From positions 3,348,001 to 3,412,000 of the forward strand of contig NZ_CP083582.1 of the NCBI RefSeq assembly GCF_020091585.1: a stretch of DNA of 64,000 bases, in the 5' to 3' direction. The translations under genes were made by a program, and so were the position numbers. The notes below the pieces were generated by a model that saw only the letters and a list, made by a program, of their open reading frames with translations, searched no databases and was not told where the DNA came from. This stretch comes from Kovacikia minuta CCNUW1 (GTDB lineage: Bacteria > Cyanobacteriota > Cyanobacteriia > Leptolyngbyales > Leptolyngbyaceae). The stretch's first letter is position 1; every line of letters starts with the position of its first letter. Shown here piece after piece: positions 17,152-26,308 of this stretch.

Positions 17152-17470
17152 AAATACTGAGGCAGCGTTAAGATTTGCCCCTTGATCTTAAAACATTTGC
17201 TTCTCCGATTCGTCAAATCCCGGGATAGGGCTAAGGGCAATTGGTGATTGGTCGCCAGTTACCCCCATTCGTCTTCGTCATTCATCACCCAGGGTTCACT
17301 GCTAGCTGTTCACTGCTCAACGTCTCCCCCCTCCCATTTCCCTTACTACTCCCCCCTCTCTTCTCTCCCACTCCCCCTTTTCTGTAAATTTCTTGACTAA
17401 ATGCAATGAGATTGTGCCACTTCTATTGATCTCATGCATAATTTATGCGCGATTCACTACGCTTCGACCT
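17152..17470. other. Gene-free stretch with pyrimidine-rich repeats
   Basis: No gene. Bases 17325-17385 are C/T-rich runs (CTCCCCCCTC type). The divergent promoters of queF and of the gene at 17471 must lie here but no clear boxes were recognised. Confidence 0.5.
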
Positions 17471-18049
17471 ATGACTTCCAAAACAAACGCCAAACCCCCG
17501 ATGTCTAATGCCAAACCCTCTGGTTCTCCCAACCCACCAGTGAATAATCCTTACTCACCTTCGGTGCCAATTTCGCTCTACCGCGAGGTTACAAATGAGT
17601 TGCAGACAACCAAAACGCAGGCAGATTCCCTGAAACTTCAAAATCAGGAATTGGTTCAGCAAAACCAGCAATTACGGCTGGAAATTGAACGGGTGGTTCA
17701 AACTGCCTTGAAACTGCGACAGGTAGCCGACTCCTTCAGCTCTGGTAAACTGGCGACCGCAGATGCTCCGCAACCAGAAGTAGAAATTCATTTTGAGCAT
17801 CCTCCTACTCCTGTGGCATCCCCCGTTTCTACCAAGTCAATCGAGGCAGAAGCACCAGAGTTTCCTACGCCACCCCTGAAGAAAAAATTGGTGACTGAAC
17901 AACAACCGCCTCAACCGCGTCGGAAGATTCAGTCCGATCGTCCTTCAGAAATTAGCGGTTGGTGGCTAGTACTGACCATTATTGTGATTGTTGTGACTGC
18001 CTTTGGGACTGGTTTCTTAATCGTCCGCCCGCTTTTACCCAGTAAATAA
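17471..18049 (+). CDS. Coiled-coil protein with C-terminal membrane anchor, unknown function
   Basis: Protein of 192 residues in three parts: a Pro/Asn/Ser-rich start (1-35), a Gln/Leu-rich coiled coil at about 45-90 (TTKTQADSLKLQNQELVQQN and on), a Pro/Glu-rich linker, and one membrane helix near the end (WWLVLTIIVIVVTAFGTGF). It is therefore a tail-anchored cytoplasmic protein. The ATG at 17471 is preferred; an ATG at 17393 would add a hydrophobic stretch that looks accidental. It precedes glnB by 185 bases, but glnB has its own regulatory site, so they are not clearly co-regulated. Confidence 0.7.
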   Translation: MTSKTNAKPPMSNAKPSGSPNPPVNNPYSPSVPISLYREVTNELQTTKTQADSLKLQNQELVQQNQQLRLEIERVVQTALKLRQVADSFSSGKLATADAPQPEVEIHFEHPPTPVASPVSTKSIEAEAPEFPTPPLKKKLVTEQQPPQPRRKIQSDRPSEISGWWLVLTIIVIVVTAFGTGFLIVRPLLPSK

Positions 18050-18136
18050 ACAAGTCATTGCTATTAATGGATTTTGGCTTGGTTGCCGATATGTTAAAGC
18101 AATTGTGGCGAAGAGCGGTCTTGTCATCCCCAAAGT

Positions 18137-18179
18137 GTATCTTTGTCTACAAAAGATCCACTTTTGACGGTGATAGAAA
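18137..18179 (+). promoter_or_regulatory. NtcA-activated promoter of glnB
   Basis: GTA-N8-TAC, the NtcA consensus, occurs at 18137-18150. A -10-like TAGAAA at 18174-18179 starts 23 bases further on, the spacing usual for class II NtcA promoters, which places the transcription start near 18185. NtcA control of glnB by nitrogen status is well known in cyanobacteria. Confidence 0.75.
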
Positions 18180-18230
18180 GTGTCATGCTAGATATCAAAG
18201 TTTGTCACTAGAAGTAGTGAAGGAGTGTAG

Positions 18231-18572
<342 letters not shown>

Positions 18573-18606
18573 GCTTTTCAGGCTTTAGCAATTTTGATAG
18601 CCCCTT

Positions 18607-18644
18607 AAAAAGGCACTCCTGAGTACTCAGCGAGTGCCTTTTTT
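18607..18644 (+). terminator. Strong rho-independent terminator of glnB
   Basis: AAAAAGGCACTC (18607-18618) pairs fully with the arm starting at 18632; a 13-base loop and a T run complete a textbook terminator 35 bases after the glnB stop. Bases 18651-18868 downstream hold only C/T-rich filler. Confidence 0.9.
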
Positions 18645-18868
18645 AATTTGTGAACTGTGGTGCGGCTGAATTTGCTCCTTCATTCAGTCATCCCTTCACT
18701 TCAGCTTTCCTTCCCTCTTTCCTTCCCTTTACACTTCTCCACCTCCTATAGCAGTCCTGAATCATTTGTGAAAAAGGAGAGTTGTGAAAGTCTTTCCCGG
18801 AGGGAAAGCCCTTTCACAATCCAAATAGGATCGCTATATGTCCTATCCTTAACCCTTATCCTCTCCCC

Positions 18869-19669
18869 CTACCCCCATTCCTCAACCTGCTTAGCTTCGG
18901 CGCTGATTAATTGCTGCTCTACTGCTTTCCAATTTACCTGCGCTTTCAATACATCCCGAATTAAGATCCCCTGCTGTAACTGTAAAACTCGATCGCAGAA
19001 CTGCTCTGCCAGGTTCAGTTGATGGTTAACCATAAATATCGTTGTTCTATCGGTTTTAGAGAGATCTTCCAGAACATTGAGCAGCAGGGCAGCACGGCCC
19101 GCGTCCAGGGCGGAGGTTGGCTCATCCAACAAAAGTACGCTGGGCTGCATGATCAGGGCACGGGCGATCGCTACCATCTGGCGTTGCCCCACCGAGAGTT
19201 GCAGTTCAGTTCGGCTCAACCACTCTGAGGGAATTCGCAAGCGCTCTGTCCATTCTGCAACCCTCTGCCGAATCAATTTGTCGTTGGTCTGCTGTAACCT
19301 TAAAGGGTACTCAAGGGCCTGTTGAACCGTCATACCCAACAATTTAGATTCTTGTAAAACCAGAACAACCCGTTGTCGGAGTTGAACTACCGGAATCTGG
19401 CTTAATTTCGTCCCATTCAAGTAAATTGTGCCCTGGGTAGGGTCACTCAACCGGTTCAACAAGCGCAGAAGGGATGTTTTCCCTGCACCTGAGGGACCAA
19501 CAAGGGCAACGCGATCGCCCCGCCCTGCCTCAAAAGAAATCTCCTTCAGCAAATACACTGTTTCCCTTACCATTGTCCCCTTTTGCCTCAGGCTTCCAGA
19601 TCCCAAAGCTTTAGGAACAAGGCTGACCTGCTCAAAACGGACGGAGGGTGGCTCATTAATAGCAGTCAT
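18869..19669 (-). CDS. ABC transporter ATP-binding protein
   Basis: Single ATP-binding cassette of 266 residues. Walker A is GPSGAGKTS, the Q-loop is in VVLVLQESKLLG, the signature reads LSVGQRQ in place of LSGGQ, Walker B is VLLLDEPTSALD and the switch histidine is in MVNHQ. The order and size resemble the YbbL/FetA type cassettes. The ATG at 19669 overlaps the TGA of the upstream gene in ATGA, so translation is coupled to a 242-residue protein with several membrane segments. That protein does not look like a classical permease, so the transported substrate is unknown. Confidence 0.88.
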   Translation of the reverse strand: MTAINEPPSVRFEQVSLVPKALGSGSLRQKGTMVRETVYLLKEISFEAGRGDRVALVGPSGAGKTSLLRLLNRLSDPTQGTIYLNGTKLSQIPVVQLRQRVVLVLQESKLLGMTVQQALEYPLRLQQTNDKLIRQRVAEWTERLRIPSEWLSRTELQLSVGQRQMVAIARALIMQPSVLLLDEPTSALDAGRAALLLNVLEDLSKTDRTTIFMVNHQLNLAEQFCDRVLQLQQGILIRDVLKAQVNWKAVEQQLISAEAKQVEEWG

Positions 19670-20397
19670 CAGGAATGCTGCCCCAGGGCTGTCCAAATCG
19701 TCCAGGCGTCCATTAAAACCAGTAACACTGTCAATCCCAGCAAAATCAAATACATCCAGGGTTGGGAAAGTGGACGCACATCCCTTGTGTCAATGCCTGT
19801 CCGCGCCTGCACCTCCTGCACGAGACGAGCAAAACCAGCAACGCGCATCGGTAACAGATACCCCTGCCCACTGTGGCTGAGGAAGTAATAGACCAACCCT
19901 CCCTGCCCTGTAGAACGCGGTTTTAATGCCTTAATTTCTGTCCAGGGCAGTATCCAGCCCCGACGAAACAGACGAGGCACCCAACTGGCATAGGAGACCT
20001 GAATTCCCTGCTGATCTAAAATAACGCGCTCACTCAAGGCCCCAGATAAAAAAATCCCGCCTAAACCAATTCCAACCCACAGCAGTTGAAACGGAATACC
20101 CGACCCGGAAGTTTGGGCTAGAAATGGTAAGGGCACCGTCAGCGCACCATACAGGCATAATAATGTCAAACGAATCAACGGAGAAATCCGAAAAACAACA
20201 GTCGGTTCCAGCCTGCATGCTTCATCATTCGATCGCTGAGTTAAGGGTTCAATCTCGTGACTCGGATTGGTCTCCGTATCAGCCTGAAATGGACGATTCA
20301 AATCCACAAGGGTCTCCACTGCGCTTTCTTCTACCAATTTAAGCTGAAATTGTCGGTGAACGATCGCTGAAAGGAGAGGGTTGTAAGGTGAGGACAT
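19669..20397 (-). CDS. Membrane protein coupled to the ABC ATPase, unknown function
   Basis: Protein of 242 residues. The first 75 residues are soluble and charged. Two hydrophobic helices follow (LIRLTLLCLYGALTVPLPFL, then LLWVGIGLGGIFLSGAL), then a soluble part with WVPRLFRRGWILPWTEIKAL and SHSGQGYLLPMRV, then a last helix near the C-terminus (YLILLGLTVLLVLMDAW). The middle part resembles a PH-like domain of the kind found in bacterial membrane proteins, a tentative view. The ATG at 20397 is used; a TTG at 20409 adds four residues. Its stop overlaps the start of the ATPase gene. Confidence 0.7.
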   Translation of the reverse strand: MSSPYNPLLSAIVHRQFQLKLVEESAVETLVDLNRPFQADTETNPSHEIEPLTQRSNDEACRLEPTVVFRISPLIRLTLLCLYGALTVPLPFLAQTSGSGIPFQLLWVGIGLGGIFLSGALSERVILDQQGIQVSYASWVPRLFRRGWILPWTEIKALKPRSTGQGGLVYYFLSHSGQGYLLPMRVAGFARLVQEVQARTGIDTRDVRPLSQPWMYLILLGLTVLLVLMDAWTIWTALGQHS

Positions 20398-21189
20398 TTC
20401 CTTGCACAACCTTTAAGGCATCTCTGGGCATTAAATTACATACGGGTTCTCCTCAGCACATCAATGAAACACAGCTATGCTTTAACGAGTTGAAAATCAG
20501 TTGAATTTGCTTTCACAAAGTAACAATTTTGTTTTGTAGCTTCCTCTAATCCATCCTTCAGTATATTCTCTGACCCTTCCTTAGTAATTCAGCAAAATAA
20601 ACAGCAGGGTTGCCAAAACCGAAGTATAAAAAATAGACCTTTTTCAATGTTTAGTTTGAGAAAGGCGGTTCTTCTTTCCACAGGAATTATTCATCTTGTC
20701 TGCATCGCCAAAAATAAATGTGTTTATTTAAACCTTCAATTCAACAAGATTTAGGTATTTGAAATTGGTGATTCACGATGTCTTAATTAACTTAGATCGG
20801 GATACTGAATTGTTTTTTGTGTTTAGGGAGACATGCTTCAATCTTGCTTTAAAGAAGCTCGGCTCTCCTTACAGAGATTTTATAAAAGTCAGGCTTAAAA
20901 GACCATCTACCAGTGTTATGGATTAGAAAGGTGCAGATTTGTAATAATTTAGAGCCTTCTCCTAAAGTCCGAAAAACGGAAGTTTAAAGCATCAATAAAC
21001 CCTGATTTTTTTCACTTTTAGGTTCAGCTATTTAGCGGATCTTGATCAAATTGAGGGAATGTTAGGTTTGAAATGTAATAAAGAGTTTCTACCAAAACTG
21101 GTTTGTCTACTAGTTGGAAGATCATTGGTGGTAACTCGTTGAGGTTGACTCGAATTCTTTCTTGCAGCGCGGTAAGTCTGCTTCTAAAA
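20398..21189. other. Gene-free AT-rich stretch
   Basis: No frame here reads like protein and no RNA gene was recognised. The AT-rich part from 20480 to 21100 should hold the divergent promoters of the membrane protein at 20397 and the small gene at 21190. Confidence 0.5.
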
Positions 21190-21465
21190 ATGAAACACGA
21201 TGTTGAACGTCAGCCCGCAAGTGTTGAGGTGGGTGTTTACGAGTGCGAGATTCATCTCAAGTTCAGGTTGATTGAGGAAAAAAGCATCCTGAGCGATCGG
21301 GAAAAACTTCTGGAAACCCTGATTGATGCGTTTGTGTGTGGAACCGATGAGTACATGGAGCCGATCGAGATCGAGGTAGAAGCCCATGCGGTACCCGAAG
21401 TGCAAGCATCTCCTCAAATGCGGCGTCGGCTAATTCGCTTACGAAATTCCAGAGATCTTGCTTAG
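21190..21465 (+). CDS. Small cyanobacterial protein, Npun_R1517-like
   Basis: Protein of 91 residues with the pattern ASVEVGVYECEIHLKFRLIEEKSILSDREKLLETLIDAF and an ending PQMRRRLIRLRN. From memory this matches a small conserved cyanobacterial family named after Npun_R1517 and annotated as a heterocyst-differentiation regulator; that link is recalled, not checked, and the family also occurs outside heterocyst formers. Acidic, no membrane segment. The ATG at 21190 is chosen because the frame upstream to 21103 has no protein character. Confidence 0.7.
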   Translation: MKHDVERQPASVEVGVYECEIHLKFRLIEEKSILSDREKLLETLIDAFVCGTDEYMEPIEIEVEAHAVPEVQASPQMRRRLIRLRNSRDLA

Positions 21466-21601
21466 TCTGCCTGTAACGTCTATGTCGGTTCCCTTTGGCA
21501 AGTTTCAGGAACTTCGTAGAAAATTTACTCGAATAAATTTCTGGATTCCTAGTTGACATATGCCGCTGTATTCGTTAGCCTTATTAAGGTCTAGTTAATA
21601 C

Positions 21602-21674
21602 GCCCCCATCGTCTAGAGGCCTAGGACACCTCCCTTTCACGGAGGCGACGGGGATTCGAATTCCCCTGGGGGTA
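21602..21674 (+). tRNA. trnE: tRNA-Glu (anticodon TTC)
   Basis: 73 bases that fold as a cloverleaf: acceptor GCCCCCA with TGGGGGT, anticodon stem CCTCC/GGAGG around loop CTTTCAC with anticodon TTC at 21636-21638, and T arm GGGGATTCGAATTCCCC. No CCA is encoded. Besides translation, this tRNA is the substrate for glutamyl-tRNA reductase, the first step of heme and chlorophyll synthesis. Confidence 0.97.
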
Positions 21675-21833
21675 TTACTCAGTCACTCAAAAATGATAGA
21701 AATGTTCTTAAAGGGCATCCTGTTTTCTTTGAGCAAGTGCATCCATATAGAGACCCGATTAATCGTGGCTCCAGGAAATAGGGATTGGCAGAGTTTTGCT
21801 ATACGCTCTGTACCTGATGGGGTATGTGTTTCC

Positions 21834-23516
21834 CTATCTGCCTGTTAATCGATCGAATCGCTCTCGGACTGCCAGGTTAACAAGGGAACGCAGCAGAAAC
21901 AGCATGCCAAGTCCAGATAAGCCAAAGGCAACAAATGCCCACAGCTTGAATCCCCCGACCAGCAATACGACGCCAGATAGCAACGAGAATCCAACCAGAC
22001 ACGCATAGATCAAGCTTCTAATCGCAAGATTGATGTGTTTTAGTGCCCGTTCTGTCTCGATCGATTTCACACGCATTTCCAGTTCTCCCTGTTCCAGCCG
22101 ATCTTCCATCCGCTGGATCAGGCGTTCAACCGCACTGGGTTGTCGCAGCTTATAGACAATAAATTCCCGCGCTTGCTTGGCAATCTCTCCAACTGCCCTA
22201 CCCTGTCCCTTGGTTGTAGCAAGGCTCTGGACAAAGGGTTTTGCCGATGCCAGCAGGTTGTATTGGGGGTCTAAATCACGGGCGACGCCATCCAGAGTGG
22301 TCAATGCTTTTAAGATAAAGGTCATTTTAGCTGGCAGCCGAAAAGGTTGCTGTTCAAACAGCGCGTAAACCTCACTACGGACCTGGTTAAATGCCTGGAG
22401 CTCAACGGGTTTCTCAGTAAATTTTTCCAGAATGAAGCGAGTGATGCGTCGAACAGGCGTCATATCGGCGATCGGTTCAATCAGCCCCATGCTGGTCAGG
22501 GTGTCAATGACCTGATCGGTGTCTTTGCGAAGTACGGCAAAGAAAGTTTTTACCATCTGGTCTTTGTCGATGGATTGGACTTCTGCCATCATGCCGAAAT
22601 CGTAGAAAATCAGGCAGCCGTCCTGGGTAACTGCCATGTTGCCGGGATGGGGATCTGCCTGGAAGAACCCGTCCTGAAGCAGTTGTTTGAGATAGCAGCA
22701 AATCCCAATTTGGTTAATTTCTTTGACATCAATCCCGCAGGCTTCCAGACTGAGCCGATCGTTGATTTTAATTCCCGGCACATAGTCCATTGTTAGGACC
22801 TTGTGAGTTGTAAACCTGGGATAGACTTTGGGGACAATGATTCGGGGATGGTCACGGAAATTGTAGCGAAAGCGATCGGCGTTAATTGCCTCCTGAATGT
22901 AATCAATTTCTTTGTAGAGAATTTGAGCAAATTCCTGATAAATGGCATCCAGGTCATATTGTCGGGTCCAGGGCAGGTAGCGCTGGCAAAACTGGATGAG
23001 TTTCCGCAAAACTTTGAAGTCTAAGTCAAAGAGCCTTGCTAGTCCGGGTCTTTGGACTTTGACCACCACTTCTTCTCCCGTATGCAGACGGGCTTTGTGA
23101 ACTTGACCCAGACTGGCAGAGGCAATTGGGGTCGGATCAAAATCCTGATATAGCTTGAGGACAGGACTACCCAATTCTGACTCAACGATAGACACCACTT
23201 CATGGCCGCCAAACGCGGGCACCTGGTCCTGTAGCTGTCCCAGCGCTTTGACGTACTCGGCTGGCAACAGGTCTCCCCGGGTTGATAATGCCTGTCCGAT
23301 CTTGATGAAAGTGGGACCCAATTCCAAGAGCGTTCCAACCAGCCACTGTGCCCGCATACTACGGTACCTGGGCGATCGTGGGGTGCCCCGACTATCCCAC
23401 CAGAGATAGGCCATCAACTGAGCCGCCGACAGAAAAACATCCGTCTGCCGCGCCAACGGGGAGTATCTGGCGCGTTGCCAACGCAAAGGCTTGGGAGTAG
23501 CAACGATTTTTAGCAT
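21834..23516 (-). CDS. AarF/UbiB/ABC1-type atypical kinase
   Basis: ABC1/UbiB family protein of 560 residues. The family motif LGPTFIKIGQALSTRGDLLP (KxGQ) is near residue 70, followed by ALGQLQDQVP, the lysine in VVKVQRPG, QADPHPGN and YDFGM. Two hydrophobic helices close the C-terminus (LIYACLVGFSLLSGVVLLVG). Family members in cyanobacteria and chloroplasts act on quinone and lipid metabolism at thylakoid or plastoglobule membranes, probably as ATPases or kinases of small substrates. Cyanobacteria have several paralogues, so no gene name is given. Confidence 0.92.
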   Translation of the reverse strand: MLKIVATPKPLRWQRARYSPLARQTDVFLSAAQLMAYLWWDSRGTPRSPRYRSMRAQWLVGTLLELGPTFIKIGQALSTRGDLLPAEYVKALGQLQDQVPAFGGHEVVSIVESELGSPVLKLYQDFDPTPIASASLGQVHKARLHTGEEVVVKVQRPGLARLFDLDFKVLRKLIQFCQRYLPWTRQYDLDAIYQEFAQILYKEIDYIQEAINADRFRYNFRDHPRIIVPKVYPRFTTHKVLTMDYVPGIKINDRLSLEACGIDVKEINQIGICCYLKQLLQDGFFQADPHPGNMAVTQDGCLIFYDFGMMAEVQSIDKDQMVKTFFAVLRKDTDQVIDTLTSMGLIEPIADMTPVRRITRFILEKFTEKPVELQAFNQVRSEVYALFEQQPFRLPAKMTFILKALTTLDGVARDLDPQYNLLASAKPFVQSLATTKGQGRAVGEIAKQAREFIVYKLRQPSAVERLIQRMEDRLEQGELEMRVKSIETERALKHINLAIRSLIYACLVGFSLLSGVVLLVGGFKLWAFVAFGLSGLGMLFLLRSLVNLAVRERFDRLTGR

Positions 23517-23601
23517 TCCATCGGGGGAAGGGGATAAGGGATGGGGAAAGGTTTAATTTTAATTTTGAATTTTGGCTTCTGACTCCTGACTTCTGGCTCC
23601 T

Positions 23602-25704
23602 TTAAACCTGGGCGTTGTCAAAAGACTGGGGGAGGGTGAGGGTGAAACAGGTTTCGCTGGTTTGGGGATTGTCTTCGATCGGACCACTCGATACCGTAAT
23701 TGTGCCATTTAGAAGCTGAACCAGGGATTGCACGAGAGCCAATCCCAAGCCTGTGCCTTGAATGGCATTTTGGGTGACCCCCTGGGAGCGTCTAAATTTC
23801 TCGAAAATGTGGGGCAGGTCTTCAGGAGAAATTCCAGATCCAATATTGCAGAGGGTAAGCACAATCCTACCAATGGGATGATCGATCTGATGAACAACGC
23901 GGAGTTGGATCTGGCTATTAGGGTTGGAGTATTTGCCCGCATTCGTGAGCAGTTCGAGCAGGACACGATTTAGACTGTCGCGATCGCTGTGCAATTTCAA
24001 CGGTTTTTTGGGCAGGTTCAGGTCCAGGGTTAATCCTTTGGTAGACCATTTCTGATCGAAGAAATCTACCAGGTCTTTGAGCAGGACTTTCAAGTCGATT
24101 TCTTCTAACTGGATGGCAACTTGTTTCGCTTCCAGTTCTTGAAGGGCTAAGAGGTCATTAATCAGGTTGGTTTCCTGGGCACATTGCTGCTCCAAAATAT
24201 CGAGGTAACGAGCGCTGCGATCAGCAGAAAGGCCGATCTGGCGCAGCATTCGAATTGCCATTGTCATGCTGGTAAGAGGGGTTCGGAGTTCGTGACTGAC
24301 GGTACTGAGGAATTCATCCTTCAGTTGGTTCAAATGGCGCAGTTGGTCTACCTGCTGGCGTGTCCGTTCGTACAGCTTTGCCTGAATCGACAGGCTCTGC
24401 TGAAGTTCAGCGGTGCGTTTGTCAACCAATGCTTGAACTTGCCGCAGAGTTTCAGTTTGAATAATTGCGGTACTGACTTGGGCGCTGACTAATTCCACCA
24501 GTTCAATTTCCTCTGGTTTCCAGTTATGGGGGTGTTGATGCTGAAACACCAGGAACCCCAGAACCGTTCCCTGACTTTCGAGGGGAGAGAGGAGCAGCGC
24601 CGGAAATTTTTCCAGTTTGAAGAGGGGGGCAACGCCGGTTCCTGGATCAAATTTGGGGAGCTGATCATGGTTGGCGATCGCGATCGAAGACCCTGGATGA
24701 AGCAATGCAAACTGACAGAGGGCACATTCTGACATCCAAAAAGATTGGTTGAGGACGCTTGCAACGGGCTGTACAGAATCTTCGGCATCGGGTTCAACTA
24801 GCCATTCACAAGCAACGGTGGTTCTAACTTTAGGGATTGTTTCCTGTACCCGGTTTCGAAATAGGGGTTCCCAGTACTTGAGGCGCAGCAAAATTCCGCG
24901 TGGAATCTGAAGTGCCTGGGCTGTGCCGTTGGTTGCCAGTTGTAGAATCTGATTCAAATCTGAGGTGTTGCGGATTGCTACTGTTAATTGATTGATGACT
25001 GCCTGATACTGGGTCTGTCGGGTTAACTGATGCTGGAGTTGAATTTGGGAAAGGACGATCGCCACTGGCTGCGACAGCGATTGTAGCCCTTCTATTTCCG
25101 CCTCTGTCCAGGGGTGGGAGTGGGACTTGAGGAGACTGAGGATGCCAATTGTAGTTCCCTGGAACTGAATTGGTATTCCTAACACTGCTTTTACTTGTAA
25201 AGCAACAATTCCAGAGATTTCCACAGTTTCCAGCAACTCAAGCCAGGGACTGATGGGTAAACTACGTTTTGCCTCAGGTGAGAGCGATTCCAGGTTGATA
25301 AGGGCGATCGACTCAAAAAGGTTCAACTGTTCTTCCAGAACAGGTAACTCAGGGTTATCGAGCTGAACCGTAGCCGTCGGCGAAGCTGCCAACCAGCAGA
25401 CCGATGCACCTCCAGGCACGAGCAGCAAACAACCCTTTACTCCAAAGGCTGTTCCCAAAGCATGGGCAATTTCAGCCAGCATTACCCCAGGTTCAATGGT
25501 GCTTGAAGCAAACTTGAGAATTTGCTGCCAGAGGTGAAAGAGGTCTTCATTGTTCTGCATGAGCGAATTAGGAGAGGCTTGTGCCGAAGCTGCTCTGGTT
25601 GAAGGGTGCAGGGGAGAGACGGGGAACCCTTTGTCGGATATTGCCTCAACCGTGAAACTAGTGTTGCCGCCAAAAGGTGAGTTCCCTTGTTGCACATTCT
25701 GCAT
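23602..25704 (-). CDS. GAF-domain sensor histidine kinase
   Basis: Soluble histidine kinase of 700 residues. Two GAF-type domains (about 50-215 and 235-420, with AVLGIPIQFQGTTIGILSLL and FPALLLSPLESQGTVLGFLV) precede a short coiled coil. HisKA follows with the phosphorylated histidine in STVSHELRTPL, then a HATPase_c domain with LTNAGKYS (N box), SGISPEDLPHIFEKF and GTGLGLALVQ. No membrane helix and no bilin-binding CYS-His motif were noticed, so the signal is not obviously light. No response regulator gene adjoins. Confidence 0.9.
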   Translation of the reverse strand: MQNVQQGNSPFGGNTSFTVEAISDKGFPVSPLHPSTRAASAQASPNSLMQNNEDLFHLWQQILKFASSTIEPGVMLAEIAHALGTAFGVKGCLLLVPGGASVCWLAASPTATVQLDNPELPVLEEQLNLFESIALINLESLSPEAKRSLPISPWLELLETVEISGIVALQVKAVLGIPIQFQGTTIGILSLLKSHSHPWTEAEIEGLQSLSQPVAIVLSQIQLQHQLTRQTQYQAVINQLTVAIRNTSDLNQILQLATNGTAQALQIPRGILLRLKYWEPLFRNRVQETIPKVRTTVACEWLVEPDAEDSVQPVASVLNQSFWMSECALCQFALLHPGSSIAIANHDQLPKFDPGTGVAPLFKLEKFPALLLSPLESQGTVLGFLVFQHQHPHNWKPEEIELVELVSAQVSTAIIQTETLRQVQALVDKRTAELQQSLSIQAKLYERTRQQVDQLRHLNQLKDEFLSTVSHELRTPLTSMTMAIRMLRQIGLSADRSARYLDILEQQCAQETNLINDLLALQELEAKQVAIQLEEIDLKVLLKDLVDFFDQKWSTKGLTLDLNLPKKPLKLHSDRDSLNRVLLELLTNAGKYSNPNSQIQLRVVHQIDHPIGRIVLTLCNIGSGISPEDLPHIFEKFRRSQGVTQNAIQGTGLGLALVQSLVQLLNGTITVSSGPIEDNPQTSETCFTLTLPQSFDNAQV

Positions 25705-26308
25705 GAATCGCTGGAGATGAGTCTGTAAGCTTTAAATGAACCCTATCGCACGAATGTCCTGTTTAGAGTTCCCTGATCAGTTCAGCCCTTAGCAGGAAAA
25801 GTCCAGAAACTGGCAAAGAACTTTGATAAAACTGAGTTTGATATTCAGGAACTTAAAGGAATCATCTTGTGGTCTTGCTATCAACCGTCCGTTTTGCCTT
25901 AAAGGCTAATCGCTAATTGCTGATAGCTGAGCGCTCTAAAGCATGACACCACCCTTATGACAATCACTCGAATGGCAGATTAAACAACCTAACTTGTTCT
26001 AGATTACACCGCGTATAATCTTTGAGTAACCGTAGTTTTAATGGTTCTTCCCCCAAGGATGATGGGGAAGAAATGTAGCAGTATTCTTTCCCTTCTGCCT
26101 GAAAAATAGAAACCAGAATCCAGGAGGCAGAATCTAGAATGGCTAACCTTTCCTGGCTCTTGGGTCCTTGATTTCCATTTTGGGGATGGGGGAGGTCAAT
26201 CTGCTCCGACTGAATTGGGAACGGCTATATTTTTGAATTTCTCTACTTAGAGTTCGCTGACACCTCAGGAAGCTGCTATAAACAATAGGATAAATACGCA
26301 ATAAGTAC
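25705..26308. other. Gene-free divergent region
   Basis: No gene or RNA recognised. Contains the short GCTAATCGCTAATTGCTGATAGCTGA-like filler seen also near 15225-15245, and must hold the divergent promoters of the histidine kinase and the HerA-like gene. Confidence 0.5.

Noticed and set aside
16714-17300. PreQ1 riboswitch upstream of queF
   Set aside because: No preQ1 aptamer pattern could be recognised in the leader between 17152 and 17300.
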